From: an uncultured SAR116 cluster alpha proteobacterium
Lineage (GTDB): Bacteria > Pseudomonadota > Alphaproteobacteria > Puniceispirillales > Puniceispirillaceae
Direction of reading: 5' to 3'
NCBI GenBank assembly: GCA_902578815.1
Contig: CACHEI010000017.1
Span: forward strand, 1-42,430
DNA length: 42,430 nt
Translations under genes and position numbers: made by a program
Shown here: positions 7,562 to 16,232 of the stretch, in pieces
Position numbering within the stretch: the first letter of the stretch is position 1
Layout of the letters: the number at the start of each line of letters is the position of its first letter
Notes under the pieces: model-generated
What the model was told of the DNA's origin: nothing
The model's input: the letters and a program-made list of their open reading frames with translations, nothing else
Databases searched by the model: none

Positions 7562-8623
7562 ATGGATCAACACGACTTTGATTTTTTCCCAAAATTATGC
7601 GAACCCAGTGCGTGGCGTGGCGAAGATTTGCAAAAGTCAGAGGACCTTTGGACCTACCATTTGACTAGGGCAGATGTTCAAGAATTGGAGAACGCAGCGT
7701 CAGAATTCTTGCTTTCAGGTAAACCTCTAGGCCAAATATCCTCAAAAGATTTTGTTTTAAATAGGCTCACTAAAACCCTGGAGGACATACAGAAACAGCT
7801 TAGAGACGGTATAGGGTTTAGGCTTATATCTGGTCTCCCCACATCCAACTATTCAGCAGAGTTTGCTGCAACTATCTTTTGTGGAATTGGCAGTTATATA
7901 GGGCGTGCAAGATCACAAAATGCTGCCGGTCATCTTTTGGGGCATGTGCGTGATACTGGAGCGGATGTGAAGTCTACTAATGTGCGCGTTTACCAGACAA
8001 ATGCGCGTCAAAGCTTTCACACTGACAGCACAGATGTAGTTGGCCTTTTATGCTTGAGAGAAGCAAAAGTTGGAGGCGACTCCATGCTAGCCTCGAGCAT
8101 GACGGCGCTAAAGGAAATCGTAAATCATCGACCTGAACTTGTGGAAGCATTGTTTGAACCAGTGGCATATGACCGACGCGGTGAAGTGGCAGAGGGTCAG
8201 AAACCTTTTTTGACGATACCCGTTTATAATTGGTACCAAGGTTTTCTCTCATGTATTTATCACCGTACTTACATTAACTCAGCGCAAAGGTATGAGGCCG
8301 CGCCAAAGCTAACAGAAAGGCAATCCGAAGCTTTAAATGAGTTAGACCGTATATTAAATGATCCGTTAATCCACCTAAAAATGAGATTAAAGCCTGGTGA
8401 CATGCAATTTGTTTACAACCATTGTATGCTCCACGATCGAACGGAGTTCGAAGATTGGGAGGATACGAAAAAGAAAAGGCATCTGTTAAGACTATGGCTC
8501 TCATTGCCTGAAGACCGACCTTTGCCGCCCGTTTATGCGCAACGATATGGTGATTTAACCATTGGCAGGCGCGGAGGCATTATCACGGAAAAAACGGTGC
8601 TGCAGGCACCAATTTTTGACTAA
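7562..8623 (+). CDS. TauD/TfdA-family Fe(II)/2-oxoglutarate dioxygenase
   Basis: A 353-residue dioxygenase. The facial triad is visible: H153 and D155 in SFHTDSTD and the distal H291 in NHCMLHDRTEF, followed by the 2-oxoglutarate-binding arginine region RHLLRLWLSLP (about 306-316). Family members hydroxylate next to a leaving group such as sulfite (taurine), an ether, or the beta carbon of gamma-butyrobetaine. This one is longer than E. coli TauD and belongs to the large group with the LHDRT/RHLLRLWLS ending, whose substrates are mostly unknown. It follows the sulfolactaldehyde-reductase-like gene on the same strand, so a sulfonate substrate is attractive, but the 359-base gap means co-transcription is not assured. 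A purine-rich GAGAAAGAGA precedes the ATG. Confidence 0.88.
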   Translation: MDQHDFDFFPKLCEPSAWRGEDLQKSEDLWTYHLTRADVQELENAASEFLLSGKPLGQISSKDFVLNRLTKTLEDIQKQLRDGIGFRLISGLPTSNYSAEFAATIFCGIGSYIGRARSQNAAGHLLGHVRDTGADVKSTNVRVYQTNARQSFHTDSTDVVGLLCLREAKVGGDSMLASSMTALKEIVNHRPELVEALFEPVAYDRRGEVAEGQKPFLTIPVYNWYQGFLSCIYHRTYINSAQRYEAAPKLTERQSEALNELDRILNDPLIHLKMRLKPGDMQFVYNHCMLHDRTEFEDWEDTKKKRHLLRLWLSLPEDRPLPPVYAQRYGDLTIGRRGGIITEKTVLQAPIFD

Positions 8624-8871
8624 GCCAGTCAAGTAAACATTATTTGCGTTTCTTATGCCATTAAGTAACTTTTTCCGAATGCTAAGAAAGGATTATTGAG
8701 AAAAAAGTGAACATTAAATACAGTTCTGTGTCATATCCGAATAAACGAAAAACCGGTACTGAGTTTAAGATTTCAAAGTCACAACAAGACCTGAACTGAC
8801 CGACTCATTTTTGAAAATTTTTATAACAAAATATCTTTGAACACAGATCTCCTGTTATTAACGTCATAATT

Positions 8872-10074
8872 TTATTCGGCGGCTTTTTCGTATTGCCGCG
8901 CATAACCGTCTCGAGTTTGCGGTATTCTGATCCCAAGGATGCTGCCAGCGATTTGTGTCCGAAGTATTTGTGCAGTACCACCAGCGATTGTAAACATTCG
9001 GACATCTCTTGTAAGCCGTTCTAGTGGGAGTTCACGTGAGTAGCCCATCGATCCATGAATTTGCAAAGCGTTTTCTGTTACTCTAATTGCTGTTTCTGAG
9101 GCTAAAACTTTTGCTTGAGCTGCTGATTCCATGTCGGGAAAACCGTCGCCCGCTCCAGCAGCAGCGTCGTGCAACAATGCGCGAGAAGCCTTTAGGCCAA
9201 TAGACATGTCGGCCAACATCCATTGTAACCCTTGAAATTCTGCTATTGGGCGACCGAACTGATGTCTCTGTAGCGCATAATTTTTTGCTTCTTCATAAGC
9301 CCGTTGAGCAATCCCCAAAGCAACAGTGCCTGCACCCAATCGTTGGGCATTGTAAGCACTCATTAAACTTCCAAAACCTTTTTTCATTCCGGAGGTTGGA
9401 ACTACAACCATGCTTTGGTCGATCTCCATATTCTCAAAGGTCACGTCTGTCTCGGGTATACCCCTAACACCCATTGCAGGTGTTCTTTTCCCGATTTTCA
9501 AACCGGGAGTTTCGTCAAGAATAGCAATAAAGCCGGCTATCCCCTGCTCGATGCCGTTTTCCAAGACCCTTGCGAATACAAGATGGAACTTTGATACACC
9601 TCCTCCCGTTATCCAGTACTTTTTGCCGTTGACGATATACTTATTACCCTTTTTAACCGCTGTAGTTGTCATTTCTGTGGCTGCGCTACCAGCGTTAGGT
9701 TCAGATATCAAAATTGCAGGCTTATCTCCAGAAAGCACGTAATCGGCTGCAAGTTTTTTTTGTGATTCAGTGCCATATTTCATTACGGCGCCGATCGCGC
9801 CCATATTTGCTTCAACCGTAATTCGGCCCATAGTTGAACAACAACGTGCCATCTCCTCAATGACTATGACAGCGTCTAGGTAACTTAGGCCTTTGCCTCC
9901 GTATGAGGTGGGTATAGTCATGCCCATGAAGCCCTCATCTCTTAAAGCTGCGATATTGTCCCAAGGATATGCCTCTGTTTGATCGGTTTCAGCAGCAGTG
10001 GGCAAAAATACTTTCTCAGCTAGGTCGCGTGCTCTGGCTTTTAATGCAATTTGATCTGAGGTTAGGGTGCTCAT
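8872..10074 (-). CDS. Acyl-CoA dehydrogenase-fold protein, probable 3-sulfinopropionyl-CoA desulfinase
   Basis: A 400-residue acyl-CoA dehydrogenase-superfamily flavoprotein with the ISEPNAGSAATEMTT and GKKYWITGGG segments of the FAD/substrate site. The usual catalytic glutamate of the medium-chain type is absent (IAGGTAQILRTQ has G where EGT is expected), and the isovaleryl-type position is Q244 (SAYNAQRLGAG). It carries R84 in TMGRITVEA. From memory, loss of the base together with Arg84 and an equivalent Gln (246 there) marks the Advenella 3-sulfinopropionyl-CoA desulfinase, which releases sulfite to give propionyl-CoA. The start has AGGT upstream. It is convergent with the dioxygenase gene and monocistronic. 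A dehydrogenase of unknown specificity is the alternative, but it would lack its base. Confidence 0.85.
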   Translation of the reverse strand: MSTLTSDQIALKARARDLAEKVFLPTAAETDQTEAYPWDNIAALRDEGFMGMTIPTSYGGKGLSYLDAVIVIEEMARCCSTMGRITVEANMGAIGAVMKYGTESQKKLAADYVLSGDKPAILISEPNAGSAATEMTTTAVKKGNKYIVNGKKYWITGGGVSKFHLVFARVLENGIEQGIAGFIAILDETPGLKIGKRTPAMGVRGIPETDVTFENMEIDQSMVVVPTSGMKKGFGSLMSAYNAQRLGAGTVALGIAQRAYEEAKNYALQRHQFGRPIAEFQGLQWMLADMSIGLKASRALLHDAAAGAGDGFPDMESAAQAKVLASETAIRVTENALQIHGSMGYSRELPLERLTRDVRMFTIAGGTAQILRTQIAGSILGIRIPQTRDGYARQYEKAAE

Positions 10075-10303
10075 GTTATGACCTGAAAGATTGATTAGAG
10101 GTGATTTTTGAAATTTTAGGATATGGTAATAAAACGGCCATCGAAATGGAAGTCCAATGATTATTACTGAAGAAGTTTATCATAGAACATCATCATGGAG
10201 TGCGATGTTAAAGTGGTTCAATTTATGTTATTATTTTTGAGAATTTAAACGGTGAGTTAGGCTGAAGATTTTTTGGAGATGATTAGTTGTCTAGGAGCAA
10301 AAA

Positions 10304-10720
10304 ATGAATATCAAAGGTGGATGTTATTGTGGCGCTATTCGCTATGAATTTGAGGGAGATGTGACAGCGACATTCCAGTGCCATTGCCGTGAATGCCAGT
10401 ATTTTACTGGAGGCCATGCCAGTGCTGCTTACGTCTTACCGCAAGATAAGTTTACTTTTACTAAAGGCAGCCCAGCGAGGTTTTGTCGATCGGACCTACA
10501 AGAACCTATCGAACGTTTGTTTTGCGCTGATTGTGGAACTCAACTTGTGGCGATTTCTCCAAAAAGGCCCTCTTCGTTTATACTGAAGGTTGGCACAACG
10601 GACGATCCTGAAAATTGGACCCCGCAATTTGCGTTATTCACCTGTGACAAGCAACCTTACCAAACTCTTCCAGATAGCGTTCCAAGTTTTGAAAAGAGAC
10701 CACCACCACCGAGCAATTAG
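10304..10720 (+). CDS. GFA/CENP-V-family zinc protein
   Basis: A 138-residue protein of the glutathione-dependent formaldehyde-activating enzyme fold. The zinc cysteines are all present: GGCYCGAIRY (C7, C9), CHCREC (C26, C28, C31) and CADCG (C74, C77). The family adds glutathione to formaldehyde in a few studied members, but most are of unknown role. AGGAG lies a few bases before the ATG. A proline run ends the protein. It sits between the divergent desulfinase-like gene and an alpha/beta hydrolase, with no tight operon link. Function beyond the fold is not claimed. Confidence 0.88.
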   Translation: MNIKGGCYCGAIRYEFEGDVTATFQCHCRECQYFTGGHASAAYVLPQDKFTFTKGSPARFCRSDLQEPIERLFCADCGTQLVAISPKRPSSFILKVGTTDDPENWTPQFALFTCDKQPYQTLPDSVPSFEKRPPPPSN

Positions 10721-11018
10721 TACTGTCAGAAAAATACGACAAGGATCCAGATTTTTTGAGCCTTGCTTCGTTTAGCGTTTAGGTCATGCTTAACGAATTG
10801 TTTCGACCTTATCTTTGTTTCAGTTCTGTTGATGAGGTCGGGAACATTAATTGAGATTTTTGAACGATAAATTTTGATATATATTGCCCTATCACAGCAT
10901 CGGACATCACTGCCAAAACACAATACAGGTTTAGCTTTTTCTGCTTTTCGACGTACTGTTTTGAATTTATCCTGAAATTTAACACCAAAAGCTCTCTTAA
11001 TCCGTTGAGGTCATTTGT

Positions 11019-11942
11019 TTGGAAAAAATTGATTTCACAACACCTGAAGACCTTCAACATCACTTCATTAAGCTGGATGGAAGAAATATTCATGTAGCCG
11101 TGTGTGGTTCTGGAAAACCAATAATTTTGGTTCATGGCTGGCCGGAATTTTGGATGGCTTGGCTTCCCCTTGCCAATCAATTGAAGCAAAAATATACAGT
11201 TCTAATGCCTGATCTCTATGGGTTTGGCAGAAGTGACAAGCCCAAGGCAATTTCTGAGGGACTTGGGCCGAAGTTTCACGCGAATGATTTAGGTGATTTA
11301 ATAACGTATTTTGGGTTTGAGTGTGTTGTTACAATTACTCACGATGTAGGAGCTTGGGTGATCCAAGATTTAATGTTAAGCAACCCGTCAAAGGTTTTTG
11401 CAGGAATTTTTTTTAACTGCCCTAACTCCTCTATAGGGACACGGTGGCTGACAGATGGCCATATCAATAAAATTTGGTATCAGTCCCTCATCCAATTAGA
11501 TTGGTCGGTAAACCTAATCGGTTATAATGAAGATACGTGTAGTATTTTTCTGGAAGCGATGACCAAAGAAATTTGCTATCAAAAACATGCCTTTGACGCA
11601 GTTTTTGATAGCTGGGTCAAAAATTTTATGGCACCAAACGCGTTGGCGGGTAGTTTTTCTTGGTACAAAAGCATCAACAAAATGCGTCTAGCAAGCATAG
11701 AAGAGAATTTGTCGCCGCAGGGAATAAAACAAACGAACACAAAATTGATTGAGGCACCTTGTTTTTCTTATTGGGGTCAACATGATCCAATTTTGAAATC
11801 TGAATGGCGGCATACTCTGTCGCAGCATTTTAGGGATATTGAAATAAGGTTAGCAAACAATGCGGGACATTATGTGCACATCGAAACGCCGGTGTCGTCT
11901 TTCAAAATGATTTCAACATTTCTGGAGAATATTAAATATTAA
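11019..11942 (+). CDS. Alpha/beta hydrolase, epoxide hydrolase/haloalkane dehalogenase type
   Basis: A 307-residue alpha/beta-hydrolase. HGWPEFW (39-45) is the oxyanion-hole motif of epoxide hydrolases. The nucleophile is aspartate D109 in ITHDVGAW, which separates this group from serine esterases. The acid D256 (GQHDP) and the catalytic H284 (NAGHYVH) complete the triad. Expected chemistry is opening of an epoxide or cleavage of a carbon-halogen or similar ester bond through an aspartyl intermediate. No ATG fits the family N-terminus; a TTG at 11019 with TTGAGG eight bases upstream is the likely start. The substrate is unknown. Confidence 0.85.
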   Translation: MEKIDFTTPEDLQHHFIKLDGRNIHVAVCGSGKPIILVHGWPEFWMAWLPLANQLKQKYTVLMPDLYGFGRSDKPKAISEGLGPKFHANDLGDLITYFGFECVVTITHDVGAWVIQDLMLSNPSKVFAGIFFNCPNSSIGTRWLTDGHINKIWYQSLIQLDWSVNLIGYNEDTCSIFLEAMTKEICYQKHAFDAVFDSWVKNFMAPNALAGSFSWYKSINKMRLASIEENLSPQGIKQTNTKLIEAPCFSYWGQHDPILKSEWRHTLSQHFRDIEIRLANNAGHYVHIETPVSSFKMISTFLENIKY

Positions 11943-11961
11943 TTTTTAAGAAAATTAGAAA

Positions 11962-12132
11962 ATGTGTCAGATAAGGGGGGAGCAAAACCCTGGTGTTGTG
12001 AGAGGAAAATGGGGTTTGAGGACACGACATTTGGAATATGAATTTGATTGGATACCTTCTGCAAGTCAACTGACAACAGATTTTGTAAAAATTTCAATTG
12101 TTGGCGGCGGAAATACTTCAATCGCATTTTAG
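11962..12132 (+). CDS. Possible small protein (56 aa), uncertain
   Basis: A short frame beginning 19 bases after the hydrolase stop. The product is hydrophilic in its first part (HLEYEFDWIPS in the middle) and ends in a small glycine-rich stretch (VGGGNTSIAF). No family is recognised and there is no clear ribosome binding site. It could equally be non-coding trailer sequence. Confidence 0.18.
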   Translation: MCQIRGEQNPGVVRGKWGLRTRHLEYEFDWIPSASQLTTDFVKISIVGGGNTSIAF

Positions 12133-12186
12133 CTTACTTCTAAGAAATCTCAGGCGCTCGCTTTATTTTGGATTAACATGGAGATT

Positions 12187-13299
12187 TCAGGGAGTTAAAA
12201 CCGTTCTTCCAGCCACAACTCCATTTCGTAAGTCTTCAATCGCCTGATTTGCCTTTTCCAAGGGAAGAGTGCGGATAGGGAATTTAATATCTAGGCCACC
12301 TTTTACCATTTCCACCAATTCTTTACATTCCTCCAGTGTTCCGACGTAAGATCCCATTATTTTTAACATCTTGAACGATAGGGGTGGTAAAGATAGCTCG
12401 TGAGCGCCTCCGTGTAATCCGACGTGGACATGCGTGCCGCCTTTCCTCAAAACTGATAAACTAAGCGCCATGGTTTGATTCATACCAACAAAATCCAGGC
12501 ATGCCGCAACTCCACTATCATCCGACACACATTCCAGAATTTTACTTTGAGGGTCATCAATTGAGCTGAGAACGGTAAAATCCGCACCTATATCCCTAGC
12601 AATTTTCAACTTTGCATCGTCTAGGTCGAGAACAATCAACTTAGCTTTTGTCATAAATTTTGCGATATTAATTGCTGCCAGGCCAAGGCCGCCAGCCCCG
12701 ATAATTACCAATCGGTCTGCTTCAGTAAAACTTCCAAGATCTAATTTCCTTAACGCACTGTAAACTGTGAGACCAGAGCAAGAAAGCGTGCACGCCAAGT
12801 AAGGGTCGATGCCTGTGTAATCAATCAAGAATTTTTTGTGAGGAACTACAACGTGATCCGAGTAGCCTCCGTTCACTCTAGTTCCAATAATCTTTGGTGC
12901 ATCACACACTTGGGTCATCCCGACTTTGCAAGATTGGCAAACTCCGCAGTTGATCCAAGGATATATTAAAAATGATTTTCCAATCAGATTTTCTTGTTCC
13001 TTTGACCCAACCGAAATGACCTTGCCAACTGGCTCATGTCCAAGGGTGAAAGGAGGGATAACCCCCCTGGAACTAACAGGGAAAGTTTTTCCTCCACCTA
13101 AATCAAAAAAACCTTGATGTATGTGCAGGTCGCTATGGCAGACGCCGCATGCTTCTATAGCCAATAGTATTTGGTCGCCACTCGGACGAGGCGTTTCATA
13201 CTCTCTTAACTGGAGGGGTTGCCCCCATTCAATAATCTGCATTGATCTCAAGGTGCGACGCCTCTGCGGAATACTATCCAGCTTGTTAACAGGAACCAT
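12187..13299 (-). CDS. Zinc-dependent alcohol dehydrogenase (MDR family)
   Basis: A 370-residue zinc alcohol dehydrogenase. Catalytic zinc ligands are in ACGVCHSDLH and LGHEP, with a third cysteine in CTLSCSGLTVYSAL. The four structural-zinc cysteines are in CGVCQSCKVGMTQVC, and the Rossmann motif is GAGGLGLAA. It oxidises a primary or secondary alcohol with NAD(P). Family N-termini usually begin close to SMQIIEWG, so the first 16-19 residues may not be translated: a TTG (13251) or the ATG at 13242 could be the true start, and neither has a strong ribosome binding site. A 6-bp dyad (AAGCTA/TAGCTT, 13316-13336) lies upstream. Substrate unknown. Confidence 0.85.
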   Translation of the reverse strand: MVPVNKLDSIPQRRRTLRSMQIIEWGQPLQLREYETPRPSGDQILLAIEACGVCHSDLHIHQGFFDLGGGKTFPVSSRGVIPPFTLGHEPVGKVISVGSKEQENLIGKSFLIYPWINCGVCQSCKVGMTQVCDAPKIIGTRVNGGYSDHVVVPHKKFLIDYTGIDPYLACTLSCSGLTVYSALRKLDLGSFTEADRLVIIGAGGLGLAAINIAKFMTKAKLIVLDLDDAKLKIARDIGADFTVLSSIDDPQSKILECVSDDSGVAACLDFVGMNQTMALSLSVLRKGGTHVHVGLHGGAHELSLPPLSFKMLKIMGSYVGTLEECKELVEMVKGGLDIKFPIRTLPLEKANQAIEDLRNGVVAGRTVLTP

Positions 13300-13466
13300 A
13301 ATCTAGAAGCCAGACAAGCTATAGAGATATTAGCTTTGTTATCCAGCTATGTATACTTAGCAAACATATTACACTTATCTAAAACTGAACTCTTTAGCTC
13401 TGAAATGTTAATTTGGGGGTCTTAAACCACACTTGTGCTGTATCTTGTTTTATACTTTTAATCTGA

Positions 13467-14090
13467 TCATTCAGATCTAGGAATGGTGTTTCTCATGCTG
13501 AGGCGCTCTGAAAATTCAGCAAACCAATCTCGCAGGTATTGGTTCTTTGCCCGCCAGTTTCTGTTGTTGTGGCGATAGTCTAGATATCCTAATGCACATC
13601 CAAGTGAAATCTGGCCCATATTTAGGCTGCCACTGAGTATTTTACTTGAACTGTTATTATAGAAATCAAGAGTGCGCTCTATTTTCTTCCACAAATTTTC
13701 TAGCCATTCAGCATTTTGATATATGTCCTGTCGGTACCTATGCTCGTACACCATCAAAAGTGCCGCGTCTAGGATACCATCAAAATTTGCTTCTGCTGTT
13801 TTAATACTCCACTTCAAATTTTCTTTTGCCAAATAAAGATCGGATTTGCCAATATAATTCAAATACGAGCATATTACTCTACTATCAAATATAGTGGTGC
13901 CATCTGGGAGAACTAATGTCGGAATTTTGCCTAGTGGCGAGACATCAACTAAGTCCTCAACGACACCTAGTGGATTTGTCCGAACACTCACAATCTCTAC
14001 ATTTTCAAATAAGTTAACTTCGTGCAAAGTAACCATAACCTTTCGAACATATGGCGACCTATCCGAGTAAAATAATTTCAATTTTTGCAT
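13467..14090 (-). CDS. Glutathione S-transferase-like protein
   Basis: A 207-residue GST. The N-terminal thioredoxin-like domain has YSDRSPYVRKV with a serine (S12) in the catalytic position, SPLGKIPTLVL with the cis-proline, and the glutathione-contacting FDSRVICSYL motif. The all-helical C-terminal domain follows. Bacterial relatives act in detoxification or as glutathione lyases in catabolism. It is divergent from the choline-sulfatase gene with about 195 bases between them, and on the same strand as the alcohol dehydrogenase downstream, separated by 167 bases. The ribosome binding site (GCGGAAA) is weak. Confidence 0.85.
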   Translation of the reverse strand: MQKLKLFYSDRSPYVRKVMVTLHEVNLFENVEIVSVRTNPLGVVEDLVDVSPLGKIPTLVLPDGTTIFDSRVICSYLNYIGKSDLYLAKENLKWSIKTAEANFDGILDAALLMVYEHRYRQDIYQNAEWLENLWKKIERTLDFYNNSSSKILSGSLNMGQISLGCALGYLDYRHNNRNWRAKNQYLRDWFAEFSERLSMRNTIPRSE

Positions 14091-14285
14091 AACTTATTTC
14101 CGCAAATCATTATTTTCTGATTTTGTACCGGTGGTATTGCATGTCAATTGTATAAAAAATTCCAATAGTCGATAGTCTTACATGTCATTGCAACCTTTGC
14201 TTACTCAATTTTTGGTATGAGGGTTGCGTCACGTGTATTTACAAAGTTACGATTTGAAGACAGAGCTACCTAGGGAATTAAACTG

Positions 14286-15848
14286 ATGAGTCAGGCAAAA
14301 CGACATAATATTTTATTTATTCAAACCGACCAGATGACGGCGTTTGCTCTAAACCAATACGGTAATCCAATCGTAAAGACCCCTAATCTTGACAAATTAG
14401 CTTCTCGAGGCGTGGTTTTCAAAAACGCTTATTGTAATAATCCAATATGCGCGTCCTCACGGTTTTCAATGATGTCAGGCCAGCTGTCTTCTAGAGTTGG
14501 AGCTTACGATAATGCTGCTGAATTTCCAGCACAAGTCCCAACCTTCGCCCATTATTTAGTCGATTTAGGATATAAAACTTGTCTTTCAGGTAAGATGCAC
14601 TTTGTCGGCCCGGACCAACTACATGGCTTTCAGGAAAGGGTAACTACCGACATTTATCCGTCTGATTTTGGATGGACGCCGGATTGGCTGGTTGAGGGCC
14701 ACCAACTTCCACCATCAGGCATGTCAATGAGAAGTGTAGTTGAAGCTGGAGTTTCCGAGCGTAGCATGCAAATTGATTACGACGAAGAGGCCTGCTATCA
14801 GGCAGAGGTAAAACTTTGGGAATATGCAAGGTCTGCAGATAAATCTCCTTTCCTTCTGGCTGTTTCCTTCACGCATCCGCATAATCCATTTACCACGCAA
14901 TCTCGTTATTGGGATATGTATGACCATAGTAAAATCAATATGCCTAGTGTTGCTTCAATTCCAGTTGAACAACGAGATCCATGGTCACAAAGATATTATT
15001 ATCTTATTCGAAATGATGAACACATAGTCACCGATGATGACATTCGGAATGCGCGACATGCCTATTACGGCATGGTCACCTACATGGATGATATGGTTGG
15101 ACGCCTCATGAATGTATTGGAGGAAAGCGGTCTAATCAAAAATACCTTAGTTGTTTTTACTGCTGATCACGGGGAGATGCTGGGTGAGAGGGGAATGTGG
15201 TATAAGTTCAACCCATATGAATGGTCAGTTCGGATACCCTTAATAATTTCTTCCCCTGATGGTCTCGCAGGGCATAAAGCCGACGAACTTGTGTCCCTTG
15301 TAGATATGTTGCCTACTTTCGCTGAAATTGCCTCAGGAGAAACGAATTTTAAACCTATTGATCCATTAGATGGAAAATCCTTATTGCCCATTCTTTATGG
15401 AAAGCCCCTGGAGTCACCAAATGAAGTCTCAATTGAGTTCACGGCAGAGGGAACCTTTGCGCCAGCTCTAATCCTTCGCCAAGATAATATCAAATACGTC
15501 TACTGTGAGACCGACCCGCCGATGATGTTTGATCTGGATAAAGACAAGGGAGAACTAAAAAATCTGTGCCTTGATAAAAGCAACTCTGATAAGGCACACG
15601 AGATGGAAAACGAAATATTGAAACGTTGGGATCCAGTCCAATTGAAAAAAGATATTATTGCAAGCCAACAACGCAGACACTTTGTGCAACGTGTCTTAGT
15701 AAAAGGGAATTGCAAGCCTTGGGATTTTCAACCCACATTTGACGCTTCAAAACAATATCTTCGCACCGGTAATAGCCCCACAGCCGTCAAGGGTTTAGCT
15801 AGGTATCCTTTTGTTAGTCCTAAAAAACCAGACATTCCGAGACAGTGA
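14286..15848 (+). CDS. betC: Choline-sulfatase (alkaline-phosphatase-like sulfatase)
   Basis: A 520-residue type I sulfatase close to rhizobial BetC. Metal and catalytic sites are visible: D15 (FIQTDQM), the formylglycine cysteine C55 in PICASSRFSMMSG, the GKMHFVGPDQLHGF segment, FTHPHNPF, and TADHGEMLGERG. The VGPDQLHGFQ, TTDIYPSDFGWTPD and PWDFQP stretches are shared with choline-sulfatase rather than arylsulfatase. It should hydrolyse choline-O-sulfate to choline and sulfate. No signal peptide is seen, consistent with cytoplasmic action after import. The cysteine motif reads C-A-S-S-R instead of C-x-P/A-x-R. AGGGA lies nine bases before the ATG. It converges on the transporter/choline-dehydrogenase-like operon, which could supply and oxidise its substrate and product. 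Confidence 0.88.
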   Translation: MSQAKRHNILFIQTDQMTAFALNQYGNPIVKTPNLDKLASRGVVFKNAYCNNPICASSRFSMMSGQLSSRVGAYDNAAEFPAQVPTFAHYLVDLGYKTCLSGKMHFVGPDQLHGFQERVTTDIYPSDFGWTPDWLVEGHQLPPSGMSMRSVVEAGVSERSMQIDYDEEACYQAEVKLWEYARSADKSPFLLAVSFTHPHNPFTTQSRYWDMYDHSKINMPSVASIPVEQRDPWSQRYYYLIRNDEHIVTDDDIRNARHAYYGMVTYMDDMVGRLMNVLEESGLIKNTLVVFTADHGEMLGERGMWYKFNPYEWSVRIPLIISSPDGLAGHKADELVSLVDMLPTFAEIASGETNFKPIDPLDGKSLLPILYGKPLESPNEVSIEFTAEGTFAPALILRQDNIKYVYCETDPPMMFDLDKDKGELKNLCLDKSNSDKAHEMENEILKRWDPVQLKKDIIASQQRRHFVQRVLVKGNCKPWDFQPTFDASKQYLRTGNSPTAVKGLARYPFVSPKKPDIPRQ

Positions 15849-15850
15849 TC

Positions 15851-15881
15851 AAAAAACAGAGCTGGCAGGAAAAACCTCAGC
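15851..15881 (-). terminator. Probable terminator of the transporter operon
   Basis: On the minus strand GCTGAGG pairs with CCT(GC)CAGC, a 7-bp stem with a two-base bulge around a TTTTT loop, then TCTG and six T (complement of 15851-15856). It lies about 50 bases past the last gene of the minus-strand operon and just outside the convergent choline-sulfatase stop. Confidence 0.45.
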
Positions 15882-15929
15882 GGATTGAACTAACTGGGTG
15901 GAGGAGCGCATTGTTAAATTTTCAAATTA

Positions 15930-16223
15930 TCAAATATCCATCTGAACACGCTCTACGCGATCTATAATTTTCATAGCATCATTTGCAAATTCCACATGCT
16001 TTGGGTGCGACCGATATTCTTCCCACGCATTTTGGCTTTCAAATACAATAATAAGGCCAAAGTCCATTGATGTATTCTCAATCTTTAAATCTGGGCCAAA
16101 TTCGAATTTTATTATGCCGGGTACAATTTTGGAAATGGATTTGAGCCCCTGACACATCAATTTTATGTTTGGAGAACCTATTCCTCTCTTAAATTTCATC
16201 AATGTGACTTGCACAAATGCCAT
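15930..16223 (-). CDS. Dabb-domain (stress-responsive A/B barrel) protein
   Basis: A 97-residue ferredoxin-like A/B-barrel protein with the Dabb pattern: VPGIIKFEFGPD in the first half, FGLIIVFESQNAWEEY in the middle and HPKHVEFAND near the end. Such small dimeric proteins are found beside many catabolic genes; a few are enzymes but most are uncharacterised. It begins 9 bases after the stop of the ThDP enzyme and is the last gene of that operon. Its role here is unknown, perhaps accessory to the ThDP enzyme. Confidence 0.82.
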   Translation of the reverse strand: MAFVQVTLMKFKRGIGSPNIKLMCQGLKSISKIVPGIIKFEFGPDLKIENTSMDFGLIIVFESQNAWEEYRSHPKHVEFANDAMKIIDRVERVQMDI

Positions 16224-16232
16224 AGTAAAAAC

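Noticed and set aside
10721..11018. Possible gene antisense to 10809-11189 (126 codons)
   Set aside because: It overlaps the start of the epoxide-hydrolase-like gene and its product has no recognisable features.
12144..12188. 8-bp inverted repeat GAAATCTC/GAGATTTC after the alcohol dehydrogenase gene
   Set aside because: The loop is about 29 bases, one arm overlaps the stop codon and no T-run follows on the minus strand, so it is not a terminator.
13461..13476. Small hairpin ATCTGA/TCAGAT at the end of the glutathione transferase gene
   Set aside because: Only 6 bp, overlaps the stop codon and lacks a T-run.
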